Assembly (NCBI RefSeq): GCF_000190415.1
Contig: NZ_AEWF01000004.1
Span: 186,001-250,000, forward strand
Source of the DNA: Candidatus Odyssella thessalonicensis L13
GTDB taxonomy: Bacteria; Pseudomonadota; Alphaproteobacteria; Paracaedibacterales; Paracaedibacteraceae
Reading direction: 5' to 3'
Length of the DNA stretch: 64,000 nucleotides
Part shown: positions 37,050 to 46,803 of the stretch, one piece after another
Layout of the letters: every line of letters begins with the position of its first letter
Position numbering within the stretch: position 1 is the first letter of the stretch
The notes under the pieces: model-generated
Database searches by the model: none
What the model saw: the letters and a program-made list of their open reading frames with translations, nothing else
Told to the model about the DNA's origin: nothing
Made by a program: the position numbers and the translations under genes

Positions 37050-37478
37050 ACAAGATAATGCTAAGAGGGTGAGGCGAGGTAGGAAAATAGGGGTAATTTT
37101 GGTCGCTTGGCTGGTATAATAAGTTATCAAAGCTCATCAATAAGAAGGAAAATTGATGGCAAAGATTAAGGGATAAGGCTGTCATAGAAATAGTAAATGC
37201 AAAAAAGGAGTCATAATTCCTATATTAAAAAATCCGATGACTCTGGTAGAAAATAATGACACAATGAACTGGATTGTGTAAGCTATACGTGTTGTATGTG
37301 AAGATATGGATTCAGGTTCAGCAAGCTTAATACCAGCCTGTACATTGGTGATGACATTAAAAAGTAGATGTCTTCTTTGACGGTGGGGCAAGAGTTGGGG
37401 TTGGCTTGAAATCTACATTTTCTATTTGCAATGGATGCATTCCAACAGTTATCATATTAAAATTTTAGGAGTCTTTAG
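37050..37478. other. Gap between recF and dnaA, possible decayed coding sequence
   Basis: Some 430 AT-rich bases with no intact gene. The plus strand contains protein-like pieces interrupted by stops and shifts, such as ILKNPMTLVENNDTMNWIV and IRVVCEDMDSGSASLIPA, then KVDVFFDGGARVGVGLKS. This suggests a decayed gene, perhaps of an outer-membrane protein. No match to the DnaA-box consensus TTATCCACA was found, so I do not call an origin. Confidence 0.3.
37112..37120 (+). promoter_or_regulatory. Candidate extended -10 promoter upstream of dnaA
   Basis: TGGTATAAT is an exact extended -10 element (TGnTATAAT). No good -35 box accompanies it. It lies about 360 bases before dnaA, so it may serve the dnaA operon with a long leader or an older, decayed gene. 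Confidence 0.3.
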
Positions 37479-38867
37479 GTGGTAATCGCGCAGCAATCTC
37501 TGACGCAGCATACGGATCATGGCCAGGTTGCTCATGAATGGGCTTCAGTATGTCAACGGCTGCAAGCAGAACTGGGTGAAGCCACTTTTCGTAGTTGGAT
37601 TGTGCCCCTAGTGATTACTAATTTTGGTGGGGGGTTAGTACAAATTGCGGCACCTACCCGTTTCATGAAAGATTGGGTTGCTACTAACTTTCTGGACCGA
37701 ATTCGGAATCATTGGCAGGATATTAATCCCACCATTGACACCATTGACTTAATTGTGCGCCAAGTCGCCACCCCTGTTAATCTTGATGCGCCCCAAACCG
37801 CTCCCTCAGTTATGAGTGATGAAACAGAAATCGAAGGAAGTTTCATTGGGTCTACTTTAGATCCCCGTTTCACCTTTGATAACTTTGTGGTCGGAAAACC
37901 GAATGAGCTGGCCTACGCTGCCGCTTTGCGGGTAGCAGAATCCGCAACAGTCCAGTTTAATCCTCTTTTCCTTTATGGGGGGGTGGGATTAGGCAAGACC
38001 CATTTAATGCATGCAATTGCTTGGCATATTAAGAAATGCCACCCGGATAGACGCGTCATCTATTTGTCAGCCGAGAAGTTTATGTATCAGTTTATTCGCG
38101 CTTTACGGTATAAAGATACAGTAGCCTTTAAAGAACAATTCCGTTCCGTTGACGTGCTGATGATTGATGATGTTCAATTTATTAGCGGTAAAGATACCAC
38201 CCAGGAAGAGTTCTTCCATACTTTTAATGCCTTGGTTGACCGCAACCATCAAGTTATTGTCTCAGCAGACAAATCGCCGTCGGATCTTCAGGGTATGGAA
38301 GAGCGTTTGAAGTCAAGATTAGGCTGGGGATTGGTTGCTGATATTCATCCCACCACCTATGAACTTCGTTTGGGTATTTTACAATCGAAGGCCGAGACTT
38401 TGCATACCGTGGTGCCAAAGGATGTTTTGGAGTTTTTAGCCTTTAAAATTGTTTCAAATGTGAGAGAATTAGAGGGAGCATTGAATCGAATTATTGCGCA
38501 TTCTACCTTGGTGGGGCGCGAAATTAATTTAGAAATGACCCAGGATGTGTTGCGAGATTTGTTGAAAGCCAATGATCGCCGTATCACTGTTGATGACATC
38601 CAAAAACGTGTGGCGGAGTATTACAGCATTAAAATCTCTGACATGCAATCGTCGCGCCGTTCTCAAAATGTGGCGCGTCCCCGCCAGGTAGCCATGTATC
38701 TATCTAAAGTTTTAACCTCACGCTCGCTGCCTGATATTGGGCGCAAATTTGGTGGTCGCGATCATACCACCGTATTACATGCTGTACGTAAAGTTGAAGA
38801 ATTAATGGCAAGTGATCGAGAGTTTTCAGAAGATTTATCGATTTTAAGACGAACATTGGAGGTCTAA
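37479..38867 (+). CDS. dnaA: Chromosomal replication initiator DnaA
   Basis: AAA+ protein that binds oriC and opens DNA. The start is GTG 37479 with AGGAG seven bases upstream; this gives 462 residues. Domain I is recognisable (EATFRSWIVPL), Walker A GGVGLGKTH lies at about 167-175, and Walker B is VLMIDDVQF. The C-terminal DNA-binding domain has the DnaA signature GGRDHTTVLHAVRKVEEL. dnaN follows four bases after the stop. Confidence 0.98.
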   Translation: MVIAQQSLTQHTDHGQVAHEWASVCQRLQAELGEATFRSWIVPLVITNFGGGLVQIAAPTRFMKDWVATNFLDRIRNHWQDINPTIDTIDLIVRQVATPVNLDAPQTAPSVMSDETEIEGSFIGSTLDPRFTFDNFVVGKPNELAYAAALRVAESATVQFNPLFLYGGVGLGKTHLMHAIAWHIKKCHPDRRVIYLSAEKFMYQFIRALRYKDTVAFKEQFRSVDVLMIDDVQFISGKDTTQEEFFHTFNALVDRNHQVIVSADKSPSDLQGMEERLKSRLGWGLVADIHPTTYELRLGILQSKAETLHTVVPKDVLEFLAFKIVSNVRELEGALNRIIAHSTLVGREINLEMTQDVLRDLLKANDRRITVDDIQKRVAEYYSIKISDMQSSRRSQNVARPRQVAMYLSKVLTSRSLPDIGRKFGGRDHTTVLHAVRKVEELMASDREFSEDLSILRRTLEV

Positions 38868-38871
38868 TAGT

Positions 38872-39999
38872 ATGAAGTTTGCAGTTGAACGAGGTGATTT
38901 TCTCAAGGCTTTAGCGCATGGAGGCAGTGTCGTTGAAAAGCGGACAACTGTTCCAATTTTAAGCCATGTTCTTATCCAAGCAGAAGATAGCCAACTTCAC
39001 TTAACCACCACTGATATGGATTTAGCATTAGTTGAATCAATTCCAGCAGTCGTGGAGGCGCCTGGTTCAATTACCGTTTCCGCTCATATGCTGCTAGAAA
39101 TTGTTCGCAAATTGCCAGACGGGGTGAAAATTGAGGCTACTCTAAATCAAGCTAATGATCAATTGACTTTAAAAGCTGGTAAGTCACGCTTTAATATCGC
39201 CACCCTGCCGGCTGAGCAATTCCCAAAACTGACTCAAAATGATTTGCCGTTTAGCTTTAAGCTGACCGCCGAGAAGCTACGTTATCTAATTGATCGTTCA
39301 CGGTTTGCTATGTCCACCGAAGAAACCCGTTATTTCTTAAACGGAATCTATTTTCATGCCCACGAAATTAATGGTCAAAAGGTTTTTCGTTCTGTAGCCA
39401 CTGATGCCCACCGTTTAGCGTGTATTGAAGTCCCTGTGCCAGAAGGGGCAGAATCCATTCCAGGCATTATTGTTGGTCGTAAAACCATCACTGAAATACG
39501 CAAACTGATTAACGATGAAAATCCTGAAGCTGAAATTACGATCAGTTTATCGCCGCAGCGGGTCGAGTTTAAGCTGCCTCAAGCAACTCTAAGTTCGCGT
39601 TTAGTGGATGGAACCTATCCCGATTATGAGCAGGCTATTCCTAAAGGGAATGATAAGCCGGTGATTGTCGATGCCAAAGATTTTGCGAAGGCCGTGGACC
39701 GAGTCGCGACTGTTACCACTGACAAATTGCCTGTCATTAAGATCTCTGTGGCTAAGAACAAATTAACTCTCGTTGCCGCCAGCAGCGAGTTGGGAGATGC
39801 GACTGAAGAAATGGAAGTGGATTTCCCCTTTGATCATTCCATCGAAATTGGCTTTAATGCTAACTACTTAGTGGATATCACTTCTCAGATCGGAGATGAA
39901 GCCGCAGAGATTCTCTTATCGGATGGCTCTGCTCCAGCAATTATTAAGGGGATTAATGATAAAGAGGCATTATTTGTGTTAATGCCGATGCGGGTTTAA
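38872..39999 (+). CDS. dnaN: DNA polymerase III beta sliding clamp
   Basis: The ring-shaped clamp that holds the replicase on DNA. The 375 residues match the family, with the three repeated clamp domains; typical are KRTTVPILSHVLI, FAMSTEETRYFLNGIYF, ATDAHRLA, and the C-terminal PMRV. The GGAGG ribosome site lies inside the end of dnaA, implying coupled expression. Confidence 0.97.
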   Translation: MKFAVERGDFLKALAHGGSVVEKRTTVPILSHVLIQAEDSQLHLTTTDMDLALVESIPAVVEAPGSITVSAHMLLEIVRKLPDGVKIEATLNQANDQLTLKAGKSRFNIATLPAEQFPKLTQNDLPFSFKLTAEKLRYLIDRSRFAMSTEETRYFLNGIYFHAHEINGQKVFRSVATDAHRLACIEVPVPEGAESIPGIIVGRKTITEIRKLINDENPEAEITISLSPQRVEFKLPQATLSSRLVDGTYPDYEQAIPKGNDKPVIVDAKDFAKAVDRVATVTTDKLPVIKISVAKNKLTLVAASSELGDATEEMEVDFPFDHSIEIGFNANYLVDITSQIGDEAAEILLSDGSAPAIIKGINDKEALFVLMPMRV

Positions 40000-40008
40000 G
40001 GAACTTTA

Positions 40009-40893
40009 ATGACTCTGTCCGCTTGCCTCTTAAGCCATCGGGCCTTAGTCCGCGTTACAGGTAATGATAAGGCAACCTTTTTGCAAGGGCTGATTTCTAA
40101 CGATGTCAATAAGTTAAGCCCTGAGGTTGCTCTTTTTGCACTGCTGCTTTCACCGCAAGGTCGCTATCAATTCGACCTTATTCTGCATCTAGAGGGTGAA
40201 GATTGGCTGCTGGAAGTTGACGCGGCACGGGCCCTCAGCTTAATTAAGCGTTTGTCAGTGTTTAGACTGCGATCAAATGTCACCTTTGAAGTGGTAGAGG
40301 ATAGAGCTATTTTGGCCGTATGGGGAGAGGAGGTTGCCTCTTGCTTAAGTCTGGAAGGGGGGCTTGGAGAAACTCAAGCTACGTCTTGGGGAACTGCCGT
40401 TCTGGATCCGCGGTTAATAGCTTTAGGGGCGCGATTGATAATCCGCTCGGAGGACGTGGAACAAATATGTCACCAGTACGGAATAAAATTGTGTTCTGTC
40501 TCTGATTATCGTTACCATCGCTATCAATTAGGCATCCCAGAAGGGGGTGAAGAAATTGAAGTTGATCGGGCGATCCCTCTGGAATGGGGGATGGATGAGC
40601 TAAATGCAATTGACTGGAATAAGGGGTGTTATATGGGGCAAGAGCTGACAGCTCGGACCCGCTACCGTGGTCTGGTCCGGAAGCGTATATTCCCTGTCTA
40701 CGCTCCAGGGATAACCCTTGAACAACCGATACTGGCTGCCGAAACAGAAGTGGGGCACTGGATTGCTAAAGAGCAAGATTGGGGCTTGGCAATGGTGCGC
40801 CTTAATGCAATTGATGCTCAATTAACTTGTGACGGGCAAGTGCTAACTATAATTTGCCCAAGTTGGATGAAATTACCGGAAAATAATGACTAA
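40009..40893 (+). CDS. ygfZ: Folate-binding protein YgfZ
   Basis: Folate-dependent protein that helps make or repair certain iron-sulfur enzymes. Its 294 residues end before the full GcvT length, as in YgfZ. The diagnostic motif KGCYMGQELTAR is present near residue 205. It sits nine bases after dnaN and overlaps the start of dnaG by eight bases, so it belongs to the same operon though unrelated to replication. Confidence 0.92.
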   Translation: MTLSACLLSHRALVRVTGNDKATFLQGLISNDVNKLSPEVALFALLLSPQGRYQFDLILHLEGEDWLLEVDAARALSLIKRLSVFRLRSNVTFEVVEDRAILAVWGEEVASCLSLEGGLGETQATSWGTAVLDPRLIALGARLIIRSEDVEQICHQYGIKLCSVSDYRYHRYQLGIPEGGEEIEVDRAIPLEWGMDELNAIDWNKGCYMGQELTARTRYRGLVRKRIFPVYAPGITLEQPILAAETEVGHWIAKEQDWGLAMVRLNAIDAQLTCDGQVLTIICPSWMKLPENND

Positions 40894-42670
40894 GCTTAAG
40901 GATCATTTAGATGCGATCCGTGATCGTTTACCCTTATCTGTGGTAATTGCCCCGTATGTGGCTTTAAAAAAGCGGGGACGATCGCTGACAGGATTGTGTC
41001 CCTTTCATAATGAGAAAGGGGCATCTTTCAGCGTGGCAGATGATAAAGGGTTTTATCATTGTTTCGGATGTGGCGCCCACGGGGATCATTTTTCATTTAT
41101 TGTTGAAAAGCTGCATATGCCGTTTATGGAGGCGGTAGAGCACTTAACCCGCCAAGCGGGCCTAACGATGCCAAAATTTGAGAAAGCTGGTGACAATAAT
41201 TTGTCAACACCGGATGGTGATCATAATAAGATCTTATATGAAATCAATGAAGTCGCCTGTCAATACTTTGAAGCCCAGTTGCGGGCGCCTGAAAACCAAC
41301 CTGTCCGCGACTATCTTAAACAGCGCGGGATGACCGGAATTATCGCTAAGCAATTTCGTATCGGCTATGCGCCTGCTCGAGGGTTGGCAGCGGTACTGCA
41401 GCAACGGGGCTATCGAGCGGCTGATTGTATTACTTCTGGCCTATTAATTGCACCTGATAATCAGCGTCCAGCTTATGAAAGATTCCGGGATCGGGTGATG
41501 TTTCCTATTCAGGACAGCCGTGGTCGGGTCATTGCCTTCGGGGGACGTATTATTGGCCAAGGGGAGCCTAAATATCTCAATTCACCTGAAACTCCGCTTT
41601 TTCATAAAGGTCGGCAACTTTATGCTCACAATCATTCCATTGCTGCCGTCCGGGGCGGACAGACATTTGTGGTTGTCGAAGGATATATGGATGTGATATC
41701 TTTGCATCAAGCGGGGTTGGCGGTGGCTGTTGCTCCCTTGGGAACCGCTTTGACGACCGAACAAGTAGCCCTAATGTGGCGCAGTTGTCCAAAGCCTGTC
41801 CTCTGTTTTGATGGTGATAGTGCAGGTCGTCGAGCTGCTCAACGTGCAGCGCAAGTGGTTCTGGAAAACTTAAAGCCAGGTTATACTGTTGAATTTTGCT
41901 TCTTACCACTAGGCGAAGATCCTGATTCCTTTATTAAAAAGAACAGTGTCACCGCATTCCGAGAGATTTTAAAATTCCCTGTTCCCTTAGCTGAGGTTTT
42001 ATGGCAAATATTTATGGAGGGAAGAGTATTAACTTCGCCGGAAGATAAAGCAAAGGCGCGCCAAGATCTTATTCAGCTCTCCCATCGTATTCCCGATCCC
42101 GAAGTACGACATTTTTATCAGCAAGACTTGAATCAAAGGTTACAACAATTGTTAACTCAAAAACCTAGAGAAACTGGCCAGAGCCAAAAGATCCTTATTC
42201 ATCAAGGGGTTAAGCCAGGTTTGATGAAAAAAATTATTGATGGGCAGAAAATTTTGTTGGCAACTTTAATAAATCACCCCACATTAGTAGCAGATGTGGC
42301 TGAACAATTGATGCTAATAAAGATTGAGGATGAGATTCTTGATTCACTACGTAACTTTTTATTAGACTTTTGTTCAGAGGATAACCATACATATAGTAAC
42401 AACTTATTATCGGTGGTGCGTGAAAAAGGATTTGGGAGCTTTGTGGATCAAGCGTTGACGCAAGATCTCTACCTCAAAGCCCGCTTCGCTCATCCAAGTT
42501 CAGACTTAGATCAGGCGCGATCTGGGTGGCTTGAGGTTTGGCATTTTCTGGAAAGGAATAGCCAACTTAAAGACACTGCTGACCAGGCATCACTTGAATT
42601 GAAATCTGATTTTAATCAACGCACTTGGCAGAGCTTGCAGTCGGTCAAACGTCAGCAATCTCAGCTGTAA
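40886..42670 (+). CDS. dnaG: DNA primase
   Basis: Makes RNA primers for replication. The 594 residues begin with the CHC2 zinc ribbon (CPFHNEKGASFSV... then FYHCFGCG). The TOPRIM catalytic core has VVEGYMDVISL and CFDGDSAGRRAA. A C-terminal helical part would bind DnaB. dnaG followed by rpoD is the conserved core of the macromolecular synthesis operon; rpsU is not present here. Confidence 0.97.
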   Translation: MTKLKDHLDAIRDRLPLSVVIAPYVALKKRGRSLTGLCPFHNEKGASFSVADDKGFYHCFGCGAHGDHFSFIVEKLHMPFMEAVEHLTRQAGLTMPKFEKAGDNNLSTPDGDHNKILYEINEVACQYFEAQLRAPENQPVRDYLKQRGMTGIIAKQFRIGYAPARGLAAVLQQRGYRAADCITSGLLIAPDNQRPAYERFRDRVMFPIQDSRGRVIAFGGRIIGQGEPKYLNSPETPLFHKGRQLYAHNHSIAAVRGGQTFVVVEGYMDVISLHQAGLAVAVAPLGTALTTEQVALMWRSCPKPVLCFDGDSAGRRAAQRAAQVVLENLKPGYTVEFCFLPLGEDPDSFIKKNSVTAFREILKFPVPLAEVLWQIFMEGRVLTSPEDKAKARQDLIQLSHRIPDPEVRHFYQQDLNQRLQQLLTQKPRETGQSQKILIHQGVKPGLMKKIIDGQKILLATLINHPTLVADVAEQLMLIKIEDEILDSLRNFLLDFCSEDNHTYSNNLLSVVREKGFGSFVDQALTQDLYLKARFAHPSSDLDQARSGWLEVWHFLERNSQLKDTADQASLELKSDFNQRTWQSLQSVKRQQSQL

Positions 42671-42695
42671 TTACAATTATGGGGTATGAAAACGA

Positions 42696-44627
42696 ATGGC
42701 AAGCAAAACCAGTCAACATAATGAAATTTCCGATACGCTTGATGAAATTCCTTTGATAGAGTTAAGCAAGTCTAATCCTACCTTAAAGCGCCTTTTGAAC
42801 CGTGGTAAGGCCAGAGGGTACATCACTTATGATGAGCTAAATGAAGCTTTGCCTCAGGACCAATTAACTTCTGATCAAATTGATGAATCAATGAGCATGA
42901 TCTCTGAGATGGGGATCAGTATCGTCGATGGTGATGATTTAGAAGAAGGTGCGCTGGATACCCAATTTAAGCGCAGTGACTTTGAAGATTTTGAAGATGA
43001 GACCGAGGACGAAGACAGCTTGTCGGGGCGTACCGATGACCCAGTGCGCATGTATTTGCGTGAAATGGGCAACGTGGAGCTGTTGTCTCGCGAAGGTGAA
43101 ATTGCAATTGCTAAGAGAATCGAGTCGGGCAAGGAGATGCTCCTGGGCGGAATGTGCGAAAGTCCTTTGACAGCTCGGACATTGGACCAATGGCGCGAAG
43201 ATCTTCAATCCGGTAAAATGTTGCTTCGGGAAATTATTTCCATTGATACCAGCGGCGGTTTTGACGAAGAAGAAGGCCTAGCTGAACTGGATGAAGACGA
43301 AAGCGACTTAGAAGTTGTCGATGAGAACGGTGAACCCACAGAAGGTGGCGAGGCCGCTCCTCAAGCTCAGCCTTTGTCGGCGTTTGAGCAAGTCATGTTG
43401 CCCAAGGTTATCAACCTTTTAGAGAGCTATACAGAGACTTATTCACAATTCTGGGATCATCACCAAGCTTTAATTTCTAAGGGTCAGAGTGGTGAAAAGA
43501 TTGCAGATAATGAGACCTATAAAAATCTCAAGATTTCTTTGATTGGCATTATGGATGAATTGAAACTCAATCCCACAAGTGTTGAACGCCTTCTAGAAAT
43601 CCATAACCAAATGAACCGTCGGGTTGCCAATTTAGAGCGCAATTTAATGGCAAATGCTGATGCTTGCGGGATTAAACGCGAAAAATTCTTTGGCTTTCTT
43701 GCTGATGCCCGCTTTGATGAAGCCTGGGTTAAAAACTTAAAATCCCAGTCAGGGCGAGGATGGGATAAATTCCTTGAAAAGCATAGTAAGGATATTGATT
43801 TTATAACAGCAACAGTGCGCGAAATTGAGGAAGACACCAGCTTAAGTTTCTCCGAGTTCCGTCGTATTGTGACCGTTGTTCAAAAAGGTGAACGGGAATC
43901 TTCTCGAGCGAAGAAAGAAATGATTGAGGCTAACCTGCGCTTAGTCATCTCAATTGCTAAAAAGTACACCAATCGCGGCTTACAATTTCTTGACCTGATT
44001 CAGGAAGGTAACATTGGCCTCATGAAGGCTGTCGATAAGTTTGAGTATCGTCGCGGCTATAAATTCTCAACCTATGCCACCTGGTGGATCCGACAAGCAA
44101 TCACCCGCTCTATTGCCGATCAAGCACGGACCATTCGCATCCCTGTCCATATGATTGAGACCATCAATAAAATGGTGCGGACGTCGCGCCAAATGATGCA
44201 TGAAATTGGACGCGAGCCAACCCCAGAAGAATTGTCAGAGAAGCTGGCAATGCCTTTGGAGAAAGTTCGCAAGGTAATGAAGATTGCTAAGGAGCCTATC
44301 AGTCTGGAGACGCCAATTGGTGATGAAGAAGACAGCCATCTTGGTGACTTTATTGAAGACAAGAATGCAATTCTGCCGGTGGAATCCGCTGTTCAAAGTA
44401 ACTTGCGCGAGACAACCACCCGTATTCTTGCAACCTTAACACCGCGTGAAGAACGTGTATTGCGGATGCGCTTTGGAATTGGGATGAATACCGACCATAC
44501 ATTAGAAGAAGTCGGGCAGCAGTTTGCCGTTACCCGCGAGCGAATTCGTCAGATTGAGGCGAAAGCCCTGCGTAAATTAAAACATCCTAGCCGTTCGCGT
44601 AAGCTGCGCAGCTTCTTGGATACTTAA
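42696..44627 (+). CDS. rpoD: RNA polymerase primary sigma factor (sigma-70)
   Basis: Housekeeping sigma factor of 643 residues. Region 1.1 is at the N-terminus, followed by the acidic non-conserved region about residues 170-225. Region 1.2 reads [11 protein letters not shown]. Region 2 holds [19 protein letters not shown] and [15 protein letters not shown]. Region 4.2 holds [19 protein letters not shown]. It lies 25 bases after dnaG and is followed by a strong terminator, ending the cluster begun by dnaA. Confidence 0.98.
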   Translation: MASKTSQHNEISDTLDEIPLIELSKSNPTLKRLLNRGKARGYITYDELNEALPQDQLTSDQIDESMSMISEMGISIVDGDDLEEGALDTQFKRSDFEDFEDETEDEDSLSGRTDDPVRMYLREMGNVELLSREGEIAIAKRIESGKEMLLGGMCESPLTARTLDQWREDLQSGKMLLREIISIDTSGGFDEEEGLAELDEDESDLEVVDENGEPTEGGEAAPQAQPLSAFEQVMLPKVINLLESYTETYSQFWDHHQALISKGQSGEKIADNETYKNLKISLIGIMDELKLNPTSVERLLEIHNQMNRRVANLERNLMANADACGIKREKFFGFLADARFDEAWVKNLKSQSGRGWDKFLEKHSKDIDFITATVREIEEDTSLSFSEFRRIVTVVQKGERESSRAKKEMIEANLRLVISIAKKYTNRGLQFLDLIQEGNIGLMKAVDKFEYRRGYKFSTYATWWIRQAITRSIADQARTIRIPVHMIETINKMVRTSRQMMHEIGREPTPEELSEKLAMPLEKVRKVMKIAKEPISLETPIGDEEDSHLGDFIEDKNAILPVESAVQSNLRETTTRILATLTPREERVLRMRFGIGMNTDHTLEEVGQQFAVTRERIRQIEAKALRKLKHPSRSRKLRSFLDT

Positions 44628-44635
44628 TATAGGAA

Positions 44636-44660
44636 GACCCGGCTTAAAGCCGGGTTTTTA
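44636..44660 (+). terminator. Terminator after rpoD
   Basis: ACCCGGC and GCCGGGT pair around a TTAAA loop followed by five T. The stem is GC-rich and directly follows rpoD by about ten bases. Confidence 0.92.
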
Positions 44661-44753
44661 TTACCTTCAACAACCCTATAAATCCTTCACTTCTCGAATA
44701 AACTTTTGCCCGTTTGGTGAAGTTGCCCCTATCTGCTGCTCGCATGCTTAAGG

Positions 44754-46127
44754 TTAACGGCGAGAAGGAGAGATGCCGTGTACCCATGGCTGTGGCGACG
44801 CTGGGGACAGCGTGGGCCTTCTCTCAGTGTCCTCTGGCAGCGGGTCCCCCATAACAGGATCAGATTGTTGAGGTTGAGGCTGTGACGGAGCGAGACCCAG
44901 AACCCAAGATTGAGAGGAAGCGCTAGGAGGGGCACCTATTACTTTTTCCTGGCTCTGCGAAGATCCTACAGGAATGCTCGGCAGCCCATGACGCGAGACA
45001 ACGGATTGTTTTTCTCTATAAAAAATCTCGGAAATTATTTGTTCGTGCTGCTGCACTAAGGCGGCGGCGGGTAATTTTAGCCATTTTGCCATAAATGCTT
45101 TCTGCTTGGCGACGGGCCAACTTAGAAAAAATCGGCAGGCTTGATGCCAGAGGCGAAGTTTATACGTATCCACATAAGACACCATGCCCCCGTAGTCGGC
45201 TGGCTGAAAAGCAATGCCTGAATGTCGCCATTTTCGTGAATTTGTCAGCGAGGGGTCAAGGGTAGAATCCTTAAAACCGCTGGAAGCCGTATGACCTACT
45301 CCAAACATTGATTTTTTGCCCGGGGCGGACGTTTCTAAACCAATTAGAATAATCGAGCGAAGATTTTGGGCCGCTTGTTGAGGCGACAGATACGGCATAA
45401 TATAAGCAGGGATAGGGGCAGTGCCAAATGTCTGGGCATACATATACACATGTCCATGCTGAATTTTCTGGGTGGGATCATTTAATGAGCCGCCGGTCGC
45501 GCTAATAATATACTGATTATCTAAGGCAGGATTACCGTAGCCACCTAAGGGAATGTCAACTCCGAGATGACGCTTGCGTAGCCCATGGGTAATAGCTTTA
45601 ATACTTTTGATTCCAGAGAGTTTGTCTTCAACAATCTGGCCATCTTTTTTTATGCTGGCACCATGGGTGGCAGCGCTCCGATAAGAAATAATGGGGGCGT
45701 TACCTGTTAAAGCCGCGACCACAGCTTCCGCAGAGGCGCCGGTAATATCGACATTCCATCTTCTCCCTCGCATTAAGTAGCTGGCACTTTGGGTGTCTTG
45801 ATCATAGTCAGCAGCAGCTATCGGTTGGCGAGGTGGCACAAAGACTGGGGGAGCTAAAAGCAGCAATAAGCATAATCGTTTCATGAAATCTTGGCGATCA
45901 ATGGCTTGATGGTAGCCTGGAAGACCAGGGTTTCGAGCAATCGCATTATCCGGAAAAAGTGTCGCTAACAGCACCATGTAATCAGCGTCAAGGCTCTCAG
46001 TTAAATCTTTTTTGGGAGCCCATGCCAATACCGGATCAAACGCTGGTCCTGTCGTCCCCCTATTATTGGCATGAGCAGAGCTTATTATCGAGGAAACAAG
46101 TAAGGCGATAATACTTAACGATTTCAT
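44754..46127 (-). CDS. Large exported protein, unrecognised
   Basis: A 457-residue protein with a clear signal peptide (MKSLSIIALLVSSIISSAHA) and AGGGAA eight bases before the ATG. A second hydrophobic stretch lies near residues 85-95 (LCLLLLLAPPVFV). The middle (residues 110-340) looks globular. The last 75 residues are Pro/Ser/Gln-rich with an imperfect repeat: SQSWVLGLAPSQ and later PQPWVHGISPSR. I know no family with this layout. The secretory signal and disordered tail would fit a surface or host-directed protein, but that is a guess. Confidence 0.7.
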   Translation of the reverse strand: MKSLSIIALLVSSIISSAHANNRGTTGPAFDPVLAWAPKKDLTESLDADYMVLLATLFPDNAIARNPGLPGYHQAIDRQDFMKRLCLLLLLAPPVFVPPRQPIAAADYDQDTQSASYLMRGRRWNVDITGASAEAVVAALTGNAPIISYRSAATHGASIKKDGQIVEDKLSGIKSIKAITHGLRKRHLGVDIPLGGYGNPALDNQYIISATGGSLNDPTQKIQHGHVYMYAQTFGTAPIPAYIMPYLSPQQAAQNLRSIILIGLETSAPGKKSMFGVGHTASSGFKDSTLDPSLTNSRKWRHSGIAFQPADYGGMVSYVDTYKLRLWHQACRFFLSWPVAKQKAFMAKWLKLPAAALVQQHEQIISEIFYREKQSVVSRHGLPSIPVGSSQSQEKVIGAPPSASSQSWVLGLAPSQPQPQQSDPVMGDPLPEDTERRPTLSPASPQPWVHGISPSRR

Positions 46128-46199
46128 GAGGTGGTTCCCTTTTAACTATCTCTATCGGATTACTTTAAGCTATAAGAATGAAGAATAAATTAACTCTCA

Positions 46200-46228
46200 T
46201 ATAAAAAGGCGCCTTGACGGCGCCTTGG
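46200..46228 (-). terminator. Terminator of the Lys/Met/His repeat protein gene
   Basis: AAGGCGCC and GGCGCCTT form a perfect eight-base stem with a five-base loop; on the minus strand it is followed by TTTTTAT. It lies 36 bases after the stop codon at 46264. Confidence 0.85.
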
Positions 46229-46263
46229 ACAAAAAGGATAGGCTGAAATAGCACAGTTCTGCT

Positions 46264-46608
46264 TTATTTGCTGGCATCCTTGGATTTTTTAGCGGCATGC
46301 TTATCAGACATCTTCAGCATTTTGGCTGAGTGCTTGTCATCCATCTTCTTCATTTTAGCTTCGTGAGCTTTCTGCATCATTTCTTTTTGAGCAGGATCGC
46401 TGACTTTAGCCATCTTGGCTTGATGTTTGTCTTCCATCTTGGCCTTTCTGGCTTGATGCTTGTCATCCATTTTTTTCATTCTGGCTGAGTGCTTGCTATC
46501 AGCTTGTGGCATGGCGTTTTGCACGGTTGCTGCATCAGTGGCAACTGCTGTCATAGGTGCAGAACTTAATAGAGCGATCGCGCTTACGGCTAAAATTAAC
46601 TTGTTCAT
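46264..46608 (-). CDS. Exported Lys/Met/His-rich repeat protein
   Basis: A 114-residue protein. ATG 46608 has GAGGAC upstream and starts a clean signal peptide (MNKLILAVSAIALLSSAPMTAVA). The mature part is a repeat of the form M-x-D-K-H-x-A-K: KMDDKHQARK, KMEDKHQAKM, KMDDKHSAKM and KMSDKHAAKK. It is strongly basic and probably helical. Regular His and Met spacing would allow metal binding, and the charge would allow nucleic-acid or envelope binding. No family is recognised. Confidence 0.8.
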   Translation of the reverse strand: MNKLILAVSAIALLSSAPMTAVATDAATVQNAMPQADSKHSARMKKMDDKHQARKAKMEDKHQAKMAKVSDPAQKEMMQKAHEAKMKKMDDKHSAKMLKMSDKHAAKKSKDASK

Positions 46609-46803
46609 GGTAATGTCCTCCAGATATATGAACCCTGTACACTTACTTATATAGCTATTAAATCTTAAGAAAGTGTTAAAAACGGCAAAACTAATTGGCA
46701 AAAGCCCCAATATTTTAGGTCACAATAAAAAGTTAAATCCCGGAAGAGAGGTGGTCTGTAAGAGGATGGACCTCTTCTTTAGCCCGCTCATAGGAGGAGG
46801 AGG

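Noticed and set aside
37182-37391. 69-codon minus-strand frame in the recF-dnaA gap
   Set aside because: Antisense to coding-like debris on the plus strand and without a ribosome site.
37050-37478. Origin of replication next to dnaA
   Set aside because: No DnaA-box-like nonamers or clustered AT-rich 13-mers could be identified by eye.
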